A stretch of 64,000 nucleotides of DNA. Origin: Apoda limacodes (lineage: Eukaryota; Arthropoda; Insecta; Lepidoptera; Limacodidae). Each line of letters begins with the position of its first letter. Position 1 is the first letter of the stretch. Below are positions 36,971 through 46,705 of the stretch, piece by piece. A program made the translations under genes and the position numbers. The stretch covers positions 10,572,501-10,636,500 of the forward strand of contig OX291557.1 in NCBI GenBank assembly GCA_946406115.1, in the 5' to 3' direction. The notes below the pieces were generated by a model. The model saw nothing but the letters and a program-made list of their open reading frames with translations, searched no databases and was not told where the DNA came from.

Positions 36971-37512
36971 CGTGTTTCAAAAATTTTCCATGAGACCAAG
37001 TCTTTTAGAGCTTTGTTAAATTTCAAAGACACTATTTAAATATTTACAGACAGAGTTACGAGTAGCCTCTGTATTAACAACAAGTAGAATTAGTTGTTCT
37101 AAAGTTCAAAACTTCAGATTCTAGATTATGTTCACATTTGACATAAGAATTATATAGTAGTAGTATCTTATGTCAATGAACATTCTACCATAGATAGGTA
37201 AAATGATTGACAGGAAAGTCAACCTTATTATAGCTTACGAGTCACTGAAGAAGAAAATTAGACTTGACAGTTGTCAACCTGACAGCTGACCATAGTTTAC
37301 AAACAAACCAAAGGTCAAGATCGAATCGTTTTCACTTTACGTGAACACGTCTCTTCATAAAAAAAATCTTTTGCTCAATTAGCAACGCTTTGTAATGAGA
37401 AGATGAATGACTATGTTATCCTAATCCTAAAAATCCTAATATGAACTTTGTACAAGTAGAACAAAACTATATTACAAATAACTATATAAATGACAAATGC
37501 TGGTAATTAAGA

Positions 37513-38855
37513 TTAATTACCTATGCATTTAAAATCTTTTACATGCCAGCGGCCAATGTTTTTGTTATTCTCGTCGACCAGTTCGTAAATTAGAGGAGAT
37601 ATTTTATTTACGACTTTGCAACGAGAAAACTTCTTAGCCAACTTAGCCGAATGGAATTTATGTCCAACACTTTGGTTGTAACATCTCTTCCAGACATAGT
37701 CACCGACATTGAATGACATGTCTCTACGACGTAAGTTGTAATAAGCAGCATTACGCTCGTGGGCGTTCCACAACCTTTCCTGCACCTCGTCGAAGATAGG
37801 GGCAAGAAAACCAACGTTATCTGCGAACTCGTCCCTAGGAGACATAATGACTTCGTCAGAATTTTCGTTGTTTTTATAGATAGAGCCACAAGATACCATC
37901 TCTCTTCCGAACACCAAGAATGCCGGAGTGTATTTAGTAACCTCATTTACAGATGAGTTAATAGCGAACTGAATCTTGTGCATATTTACATCCCATGTTC
38001 TATGGTCTTCCTACACAAAACATGCGACTGCTGTACCAATGGTCCTATTTGTCCGTTCAGTAGTATTCACTTGAGGAGTATAAGGAGTAGTAAAGTGAAT
38101 TTTCGGAACATTTTACCTTTTAAGCATGTCCACGAACTCAGTACTAGCATACTGGGGACCGTTATCCATGATTACCGTTTCAGGTACACCATACACAAGA
38201 AAAACTAAGTTTTCCATGACATGATTTAAGACAGAAGCAGTTGCCTTTTAAATCAGAAATAGAAGATTGTATTTTGAGAAATGACACATCACTACCAAAA
38301 TATACCGATTAAGTTTACGAGATAAAGGTAATGGGCCTATTAAATCAGTTGTAATACACTGAAATGGTCTACAGCATTGTTTAGGTTTTCCCATTAAACC
38401 AATAGTTTTAGAGTTTTGATGTTTGTAAGCAAGACAAACATTACATTTTGCTACAAACTTAGCAACGTCAGAGTACATACCATTCCAAAAATAACGTAGG
38501 CGTATTCTTTGGTAAGTTTTTTGTATCCCGAAATGAGCACAAGTAGGAGGAGAGCGATTTTCAGAGATCACCTGTTCTCTCACTTCGTTTGGTATGACTT
38601 CTTTCCAGTCATATTCAGAGCACAAAATAGAGTTAGTGCGACAAAGTTTATATACAATTTGCTACCCTTAATTAGGTATTGAGGATATGCACTAGGGTTA
38701 GCTTGAATATTAGCCTTAAGAGCATTATACCAGGCATCAGTAGACGATGTGCTGTTATAAGTGATTGCATTCACCATGTAAGCACGAGACAAGAAGTCAG
38801 GAATCACATTATCGGAACCTTTTTTGTGGCAAATCTCAAAGTTAAATGCCGACAA
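37513..38855 (-). pseudogene. Gypsy integrase, broken
   Basis: Frames in order: the end of RNase H with FEICHKKGSDNVIPDFLSR; an HHCC zinc-binding region (HFGIQKTYQRI, then KFVAKCNVCLAYK); the integrase core start (CITTDLIGPLPLSRK); and, after stops near 38250 and frame changes, the C-terminal part NSSVNEVTKYTPAFLVFGRE with VGDYVWKR. Confidence 0.8.
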
Positions 38856-38873
38856 CCTTATACACCAGCGAGC

Positions 38874-40225
38874 TTAACGACCGGTAGGATTGTCTAGTTT
38901 TGACCGTAACAACGATGAGTGGTCTGTGTAAACTTTGAACTTTTGGCCATTGTCCAAGTAGTAAGACCAGTGTTCTAGAGCAGTAATTACACTCAGTAAC
39001 TCACGTTCTGTTGTCGAGTAATTTTTCTGAGGAGCAGTGAGTGATTTACTCATGAAAGCGATTGGCTTTTCAACAGCATCAAATTCCTGTGTCAACATTG
39101 CACCAATCCCATGACTTGACGCGTCGCAGTGTACTGCGAACGGCTTAGAAAAGTCAAGACAAGAGAGAATAGGTGACGAAATAAGGAGTTCTTTTAAAGT
39201 TCTAAAAGCTTTGTCCGCCTCGTCATTCCAAGAAAATTTAGTCGTTCCTTTTTTAGTAGAAATTAGCTTATTTAAAGGAGCAGCAATAGAACTAAAGTTC
39301 GGTATGTACCTCCGGTACCAGCTAGCAGTACCAAGGAATCTTTTTAAATCCTTTACAGAATTTGGGGGTTGGATTTTTAGAATAGAATCGTCTTTATCGG
39401 GATCAGTATGTAGACCGTGTTTGTCGACTATGTAACCTAAGTATTTAAGCTATTTACGAAAGAAACAAGATTTTTTAAAGTTTACTGTGATATTGGCTGA
39501 CACAATTTTGTCACATACTCTATTAAGTAGACGAATATGGTCATCAAAATTTTCTGTCACGAGAATTACGTCATCACAATACGCGAACACCTTGTTTTGA
39601 AGTTCTGGATCGCTATAGAAGAGGCGATCAATAAGACGCTGTTATTAACCATACCAAATGGCATTACGTTAAAAACGAAGCTGTTTCTACCCGGAACTTG
39701 AAAACAAGTCTTGATTTTGTCCTCTTTTCTCAAAGGAACATTCCAGTAGGCCTTTGCAATATCAACAGAAGATAGATAATTAGCATCACGAAGAGTATCT
39801 AGAATCTCAGAAATCAAAGGTGAATTATAAGCATCTTTGACAGTTACAGAGTTCAGTTTTCGACTATCAATACAGAACCTCCACTGACCATCTTTTTTAG
39901 GAGTGATAATCACTGGGCTACGCCATGGACTTTCACCAGGCTCGATGACACCAAATTCTAGCATCTTATCAATCTCAACATTAAGAGCTTTGACTTTTTC
40001 AGGAGATAGTCTATAGCATTTTTGTTGAACTGGAGGACTATCGCCAATATCAATACAATGCTCGATAAGTTGAGTCCTACCAAGTGGTCGACATTCATCA
40101 GATATTTTGTGGAATCGATCTATGATTGCATCCGCAATAATCTTTTGAACCTCACTCAACTCATCATAGTGAGAAAGTTTCGTATCAGAAGATCGGTTTG
40201 CAACAAAAGGACATTTAGTATCCAA
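38874..40225 (-). pseudogene. Gypsy reverse transcriptase and RNase H, broken
   Basis: RT motifs are SPWRSPVIITPKKDGQWRFC, then SSVDIAKAYWNVPL, then MPFGMVN. A frame change at about 39640 follows, and then the catalytic box reads YCDD in FAYCDDVILVT. The RNase H region contains FAVHCDASSHGIGAMLTQEF and YSTTERELLSVITALEHW. A stop falls at about 38875 after NPTGR, inside a conserved segment. Confidence 0.82.
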
Positions 40226-40460
40226 AATTATAGTTTATGCAAGAAGGCATAATTTGAAATACTTTCCAGAAGTCAACACCAAGTAGTAGAGACTGTTTAA
40301 CTTCTGGTATAACGTAGAAAGTTAAAAGCTTTTGAATTCCATTGAATTCGACAGGTAATTCAATCGATCCGATAGAAGACATTTTTGTTCCGTTTGCTAC
40401 GGAACACTGAATGTTATCGCAGCGATTTACGCTTAACCCATTCTCGCAGAGTACGAAATG

Positions 40461-40757
40461 TTAGTTATTACCTAAAATAGAGATTGCGCTACCGCTATCT
40501 AACAAACCACATAAAGTAAGATTATGTACAGAGATATTTGCATAAGGACGTACAAAATCATTTTCTTTAAAGAGAACCGAATCGACTTTGTACGATTTCG
40601 AAAAGATTTTTACCGTTTTAAGCCATGCATCCCACTCGCATTTATCAAAGAAGTTGATATGTTGAGTGACAGATTGCATACAAGATTTCGAATTTTTGTG
40701 TGTACTATCTTTAGCACAAAAATCGATTTTCTTAGGGATCAACCTTTCATTTTTCAA
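40461..40757 (-). pseudogene. Gypsy aspartic protease remnant
   Basis: Contains LTLCGLLDSGSAISILG, with the retroviral-type DSG active site. A stop follows shortly after, so only the N-terminal half of the protease is in this frame. Confidence 0.7.
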
Positions 40758-40822
40758 GTTTGAAAAACCTTTCTTTGAAAAGTGATTTGGCTTAAAATTA
40801 GTATTAGAAGTAGGGTTCTCTG

Positions 40823-41834
40823 TTACAAGTTTTTTGGATTTGGACCTTTAGCAAAAGTGACTTTTTTTCCACCACTTTGTGGTTTAAAATGGTTATACTT
40901 TCGAGTAGGTCTAGATGCACTAATTGTCGAAGTAGGAGAACAATTAGGACAATCGATCACACGTACGTCTTTACGGCCACAGCCAAAACATACAATGTCA
41001 CGAGAATTACATTGTAACGTCGTGTGCGATTTAGAGTTACATCTAAAACACAGGTTTCTCCTGTCAGTTTTAGGAGTAGACTGTACAAGACTAACCTTGT
41101 TTTCTATAGAAGTAGAAAGAATATTATTAGAAGTATTAACAGAGCTAGTGCTAGGAATAGAAGTATTCATCGCGATAGACGTTTCTAACCATTTACAAGC
41201 TTCAAACATAGAGTCAATTGAAACAATGTCCGATTGTCGCAACTGTATTGCAAAATTAGGACTTAAGTTTCTGCGCAAAATAGAAACTATCTCAGATTCT
41301 GACATTGGGGACCTAAGTTTTCTGCAAAGAGTTTGCACCTCAGTAATAAAAATTATGGCCTTTTCATTAGATTTTTGTTTTCTGGCCTCAATTAATAAAT
41401 AGTCAGCATCAGGAACCTTAAAATCCTTAAGAAAATCGGTTTTGAATAAATTTCAATTTACTAGTACATTTTTTTTGTTATGGAACCATTCGAGTGCTGG
41501 ACCGCTCAACATTTCAAACAAAAGTGAATACAATTTGTCATCCGAAACAGACTTAAATGAAGCCATTTCAGTAACATTTCTTAAGAATTCAATTGGACAA
41601 GATTGACCATCGTATTTAAACTTTTTAAAATCTAGAGCGTTCAATTACAACGATTTTTTCAGTAGTTGTAGGAGAAGAAATACAAGGCTTAGGATCAACA
41701 TTTTCGACAATGCCCTTGCAAAAATTCAAAAAAATTCTAGAAAACTTTGTATAGTCTGACGAAAGGTCTGAGAACTTATCTATAAGAGATTCATCCTCAT
41801 CCTCGTCAATATGGATCCTAGAAAATCTAAGCAT
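40823..41834 (-). pseudogene. Gypsy gag, frameshifted
   Basis: Capsid-like helices are at 41453-41644 (KFKYDGQSCPIEFLRNVTEM, then GPALEWFHN), preceded by an out-of-frame N-terminal piece. The C-terminal frame (41338-40823) has a zinc knuckle CFRCNSKSHTTLQC. A second cluster, CFGCGRKDVRVIDCPNC, lacks the expected His. Confidence 0.8.
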
Positions 41835-43070
41835 TAAGTGCTGAAAAATAGCTTCAAGATCAGCTTTAGATACATTTCCACTAGAAATTGTTAAATCAAC
41901 TTTAGCCTTCCAGATTTTTCGCAGGCCGAGGGTTTGGAGTCAAGGAGACTCCGGGCAGGCCGAGGAATTGGAGTTCAGTAGACTCCGGCCTCCCACAGTA
42001 TAAGGACTGTTGTGGCAAACTTCCAAACGCTTTTGTAATTCAGACTACCAACTATAATAAAAATAATAAATATTACGAGTTTAGAATTAAATCTCATGTT
42101 CGTTTTGCCGCAAAAATAGTAGGTCTTTTCTGTGACATATTTTTTCTGAGATAGTGGCAGACACCAAAATTAACGCATTTCGTACACTGAACTCGCTAAT
42201 TATGTACTAACTAACATCACTTATAGGGTCTATACAGAATTTTCTACCGAAGAACTACAGTTTTGTACTGTAGGCTTAATTTTTGCGCGTTTTCTTATGT
42301 ATTTGTTATGAAACTGTTGAATCAAAGTCTACAAAACTATCTATAACAAAGTTTCCAACCGAAAAGGATTCACCAAATTCAGTTGCTGGGACCCTACCTA
42401 CATAACCAGTGTGACCAGATTTAAATTGATAGTTCTGCTAGTCTGGCAGGGCAAAATCTGCTGAAATCTGCTAAATACTTTAAAGAAAATGCTAAAACAA
42501 TGTAACCATGCCTAGAATTTGCAATGTACGAGTAGTAAGTCATATGTTTTCAATGGTACGGTTATTTTTTTTTTATATTTTAAAAACAATTATTAATAAC
42601 AGAGAGAATGTTACTAATTATTGATAAAAATTTTAATGACTGTTCATTCATGCAGAAAGTCACATTATTGTTATTTAAATAGATATTTTTATTATTCAAT
42701 AATAAGCAATATATTATATATACCTGCCTATCTAATATGCGATGTTTTCTGATTTTTTCTTAGAATAGGTACTCTATGTATGTATACCCTATGGGTGTAC
42801 CAAATGGCCTATCTACGATAAAGCTAATAGATCAAGATTTTCAATCACCCTATACTGCAAGTGGTCTAGGTTTTTAACGAACAGTAAGTAATTATAAAAC
42901 GGTAGGAAAATGAACTTTAAGAATCAATGTTCATATATATATGAAATTTAATATTCCAGTTAATTGGGGTTCGTTAAAGCCATACAAAATTGCATACTTG
43001 CAGGTTAATCACTTTTTGAGCTAATAAAGAGCATCGGTATCGCCGATCGAACCGAAACTGCTAGATTTAA
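41835..43070. other. Gypsy 5' flank, no further gene
   Basis: At 41935-42000 two copies of a roughly 36-bp unit (GGCCGAGG, then TTGGAGT, then GACTCCGG) sit in tandem and may belong to the Gypsy leader or LTR edge. The rest is AT-rich DNA with no coding frame. Confidence 0.4.
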
Positions 43071-43230
43071 GGTGCGTTCAGTTCACCGATGCGTTTGATG
43101 TCATAATCCAGCCAAGTTAAAAATACCTAAGTTTTGTGTGACACACTGTATAAATCTTGGCTCATTCTCTTTGGTTGGACTATTGACATTTAACGCATAA
43201 TGTGCATAATGTCGGTCAACAAAACGCCAT
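43071..43230 (+). mobile_element. Short TIR element (MITE), copy 3
   Basis: This starts GGTGCGTTCAGTTCAC and ends GGTCAACAAAACGCCA. It is closely similar to 3926-4090 throughout. Confidence 0.65.
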
Positions 43231-43718
43231 TTTAATAAGCCTGCTGCAAAGGCAAGAGTCAATAAAAGTATATGACAAATATATATTTTATTTTAGTTTT
43301 ATTGTTAACCAACTTTATTAAAACCTAATTGCTATTGTGTACTTATATATCTTTAATATTTACACACGTAAACATAGAAATCAATTTAAGGTCTTACTTT
43401 AAAAAAATCTAAAACATAAGTACCTAATGTTAGCCAGCGTAAGAATAATAAAGAAAATAATTATTAACTAATACATTTTATAATATTTAGATATGTACAT
43501 AGCATATTATTGCACCAGTTATATTTAAAAGGATTATATTACAAAGCGTAGTATATATTATAGACATATTATATACTATCTATTATATTATAGGTGTGTG
43601 TGACCCAAACCCTCCAGAAGCAATAGTCCGTTTGCCCGAACTTCTGAAACTTTTCTGTTTACGTGTCTGGGACATGTTTCACTGTGTTTAATTCGATTAC
43701 TAGCTGTGCCCCGCGGTG

Positions 43719-45431
43719 TTACCCGCCGTTTATTAGGAAAAATAAATTGTTTTTTGTTGTGGGTCGTAGAGAGCCAGAAATCATTTTACTGCAGCAGATC
43801 CGGTAAACAACATTGCGGGACTTATTGTTTTCTGCGTATATAAAAAGATTTCTAGCTCTCGACACACGCGAGCAACCCACGTACAGTCGTCCGTAGGAGA
43901 AGCAGGGGGTGCCCAGGTGAATGCCGGCTATTTTTAGAGTTTGTCCTTGACTTTTATTTATTGTGATAAAGAAAGCCACTTGTAAAGGAAATTGTAGGCG
44001 TTTGAACTGGAAGGGTAAGCTTATGGGTATTTTAGGGATTCTGGATATCAATACCGTCTCTCCTTTGGCCCCTCCAGTAAGAATGGTGACCTGGACGACG
44101 TGCCGTCTCAGCTCTGTGATGCGTAACTTAGAGCCGTAGCACAGTCTGGGCGCGTCCAGGTTACGCATCAGTATGACAGGCACAACAACTTTGAGTTCCA
44201 ACTTGTTGGAGGGTACCCCTGACAGGTCGAGGGAATTTAAGAACTCTACAGGGTATATAGTTGAGTCGTCAGTTGTCATCGCCGTGTCTATTGACATGTA
44301 GGTACTCACCTCACCTGAAACTTGCTTTAATATTCTTTTATTAATTTTTCCTACCAATTCGTTTTTTGGCGCCATGATAGCTCTTTCGCACAACCACTCC
44401 TCGTTACCCAGGTTTTCTTGTAAATTTGGAAATACCTCATTAATAAGGTTATCTTCCGAGCCAACAACATTGCTAAATAGGCTGTCAAAGGTTACTTGGC
44501 CGTTAGTATCCGTCGGTATGCAACCGTCACCGACCTCGAGAATCGTTTGTGCGAAGAGTCCAGACTCCTGATCATTGAAGAGCTGGACCCTTATGTTAGT
44601 ATTCAGCTGTAACCGCACTACCTGAGCCCACAACGGCGAAGCCTTGAGGCATGTGTTTATCCGGCTGCCGCGGTACCTCGCTCGATAACCGGCAACGTCT
44701 GCCGGAAATCACCTGCCAGCAATACGACCACTCCACCCATTAAGATTCGATTGCCCCGAATGTCTTGCAAGCTGCGATCCACTGTTTCAATCGCTTGCTT
44801 GTGCGACATTGTGCATTCGTCCCACACGATCAATCTGCACCAACCGCGACTACTACTTTTGCTGACGTTGCAAATGGGCGTTTCTTCACTTGCATGGTTC
44901 AGCGGGAGTGTGCGGTACTGCCACCACTCAGCAAGGTTGCGGCTATTCCCGAGGACGCAACAGCCAGCGCAACCACTTTGTCTATGCGCAACTGTGCCAG
45001 CAGCAAGTTCAGTAAAAAAGTTTAGCCGGTGCGTCCAAGAAAAAAAGACCCCCTTGTCCGCTAGCTACGCGGTTTGTTATTAAATTGAAAATTTTCCTTT
45101 GTCCCGGTAATAACAGGGGCTCTGTTTGGGTGACTTGAACCCCCAAAGCAGCAGTATCATAACCAATATCTCTGACCAAATCAGTAGACAGCTCTTCCGT
45201 TTTTTGTGGGGCAGGCATACTGAAATCCGGCTGTAATTTTCCAACCATCGCAAAAATTTTATCCTCGATAAGTTTAAGCGCTTCGTTAAAAATTATGTCA
45301 TCGTACCGTCTGTCAGTCTCCACGTCATCGTCTCCCATAAAATACACCTGTAAAAATTGTGGCTGTTCATATTTCCGTGGGAACTCTTGATCGCGATAAA
45401 AAGTATTCTGTGTCTTACTCCGTCGTAACAA
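43719..45431 (-). pseudogene. Helitron PIF1-family helicase remnant
   Basis: The frame at 45431-45009 has LLPGQRKIFNLI and GQGGLFFLDAPA, then loses the Walker A glycines (expected GTGKT) through a short deletion at about 45025. The reading continues out of frame with LLNLLLAQLRIDKVVALAVA, IVWDECTMSHKQAIETVDRS and VVLLAGDFRQTLPVIERG (Walker B and motif III). The last frame (44633-43719) has AIMAPKN, the TINKSQGQTLKIAGI motif and YVGCSRVSR. PIF1-like helicases unwind DNA 5' to 3'; this copy is broken in at least two places. Confidence 0.85.
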
Positions 45432-45780
45432 CTAACCCTGCGCTAAATTTTAGCTCAATTAGATGCTTCGTTGCGACGTGAAAGAGTAAAAATTTCAGAA
45501 AAAATATTCCTGTGGGAACTCTCGTTCGGGATAAAAAGTGTCCTATGTCCTCTGTGTCTTCAACTATCCCTATGCCAAATTTCAGCTTAATTGGATGCTC
45601 CGTTGCAACGCGAAAGAGTAACAAAAGTCACATTCACTTATATTAATTATTCCCGTGGGAACTTGTAAGTTTTCCAGGACAAAATGTAGCCAATGTGTTA
45701 ATTCAAGGTATAAACTATCTCTATTCCAAATTTCAGCCAAATCGGTACAGTTGTTAAAGCGTGAAGAAGTAACAAACATA
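45371..45780 (-). repeat. Three divergent copies of a roughly 130-bp unit in the Helitron 5' region
   Basis: Units at about 45371, 45505 and 45649 each start near TTCCCGTGGGAACT. The first two continue with GGGATAAAAAGT-type sequence and all end near GCGAAAGAGTAACAAA or a variant. Confidence 0.6.
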
Positions 45781-45826
45781 CACACTCACACACTCACAAA
45801 CTTTCGCCTTTATAATATTAGTGTGA

Positions 45827-46620
45827 TGTGATGTGATGATGTGATGTGATGATTTATAATTCTTATGACACTACTTTTTTATGTATGCCTCGATGATGGA
45901 AAAACGTCGCGGGGCCTTTCAGTTCGACAGTAAATTATAAAAGCGTCCAATATGTGGTGTTTTCTTTCTAATTCCTTATTTATTCGTTTTTATCTAGTGC
46001 GTTACTAAAATTTTAAAATACGGCCGAATGTGTGTCGTACATTAATTAAGGGTTCCGTAGAATGAAAATTTATTATTGCAGATATTAAAAAACTAATGAA
46101 GTGATTTTGTTCAAAACAATTATCGTCGGTAGTATTTATAAAGCCCTATTATCGTAATTTTTTTTCAGCTTTTTAGGTCACACGGTTTAAATGTTACTCG
46201 CAATATAGAAGTCTTAGAGTAAAAGTTTTTCTAAAAACCTCAATAAATGTATTTTTAAGGCCCTATCTAATATCACATGATAGGGTGCGCGACAAGAAAA
46301 TTCATCTCTCGGTTCAATGTATGGAGAGCTACCACAAAGAAATCTCAATTTCACGAAAGACATATATATGAAATCGAGGCAGAAATATAAGCTGACATAC
46401 GGGCGGACGGACATGACCAATTTATAATGGTTCTGTCTTTGCCATTTGGTTACTTAACCCTAAAAACGAGACTACACTATGCTAAAAACGTTAATTTTCA
46501 TTAAAAAACTACGAAAAGATTCAAGAGGTATAGTATACCTAGTATGAAAATGACATACTAGTTTAATGCATATATTCTGAAGACAGACTTGCAATAGAAT
46601 TCTAAAAGTAAAAGAAATAC
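45827..46620. other. Intergenic stretch with a short microsatellite
   Basis: A GATGTGATGTGATGATG-type microsatellite (45827-45852) abuts the Helitron. From about 46270 to 46430 there is repeat sequence resembling family 1 and 2 tails. No gene was seen. Confidence 0.4.
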
Positions 46621-46640
46621 ACACAATTCAATAGTAAACT

Positions 46641-46646
46641 TTTATT
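46641..46646 (-). terminator. Poly(A) signal of the MCT-like gene
   Basis: TTTATT on the + strand gives AATAAA on the - strand, 60 nt after the stop codon of the transporter gene. Confidence 0.65.
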
Positions 46647-46705
46647 GTCTATAAATTACACATATTTACAATAGTATATTCTATTAGTTGTATGAAAAAA
46701 TATTA

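Larger units (their letters stand above)
37513..41834 (-). mobile_element. Ty3/Gypsy LTR retrotransposon body, decayed
   Basis: Gag, protease, reverse transcriptase, RNase H and integrase occur in Gypsy order on the - strand, spread over several frames with stops. No paired LTRs were found at either end, although a GC-rich near-tandem duplication at 41935-42010 may mark the 5' leader. This copy cannot encode a functional polyprotein. Confidence 0.88.
43700..45826 (-). mobile_element. Helitron with both termini (2127 bp), internally deleted
   Basis: On the - strand it begins TCACACTAATATTATAAAGG directly after an A and ends CAGCTAG directly before a T. This is the A/T insertion context of Helitrons. 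A GC-rich stem (GCGG, loop GTAACA, CCGC) ends about 11 nt before the terminal CTAG. It carries only the helicase part of the usual Rep-helicase protein; the HUH replication initiator is absent. Confidence 0.88.
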
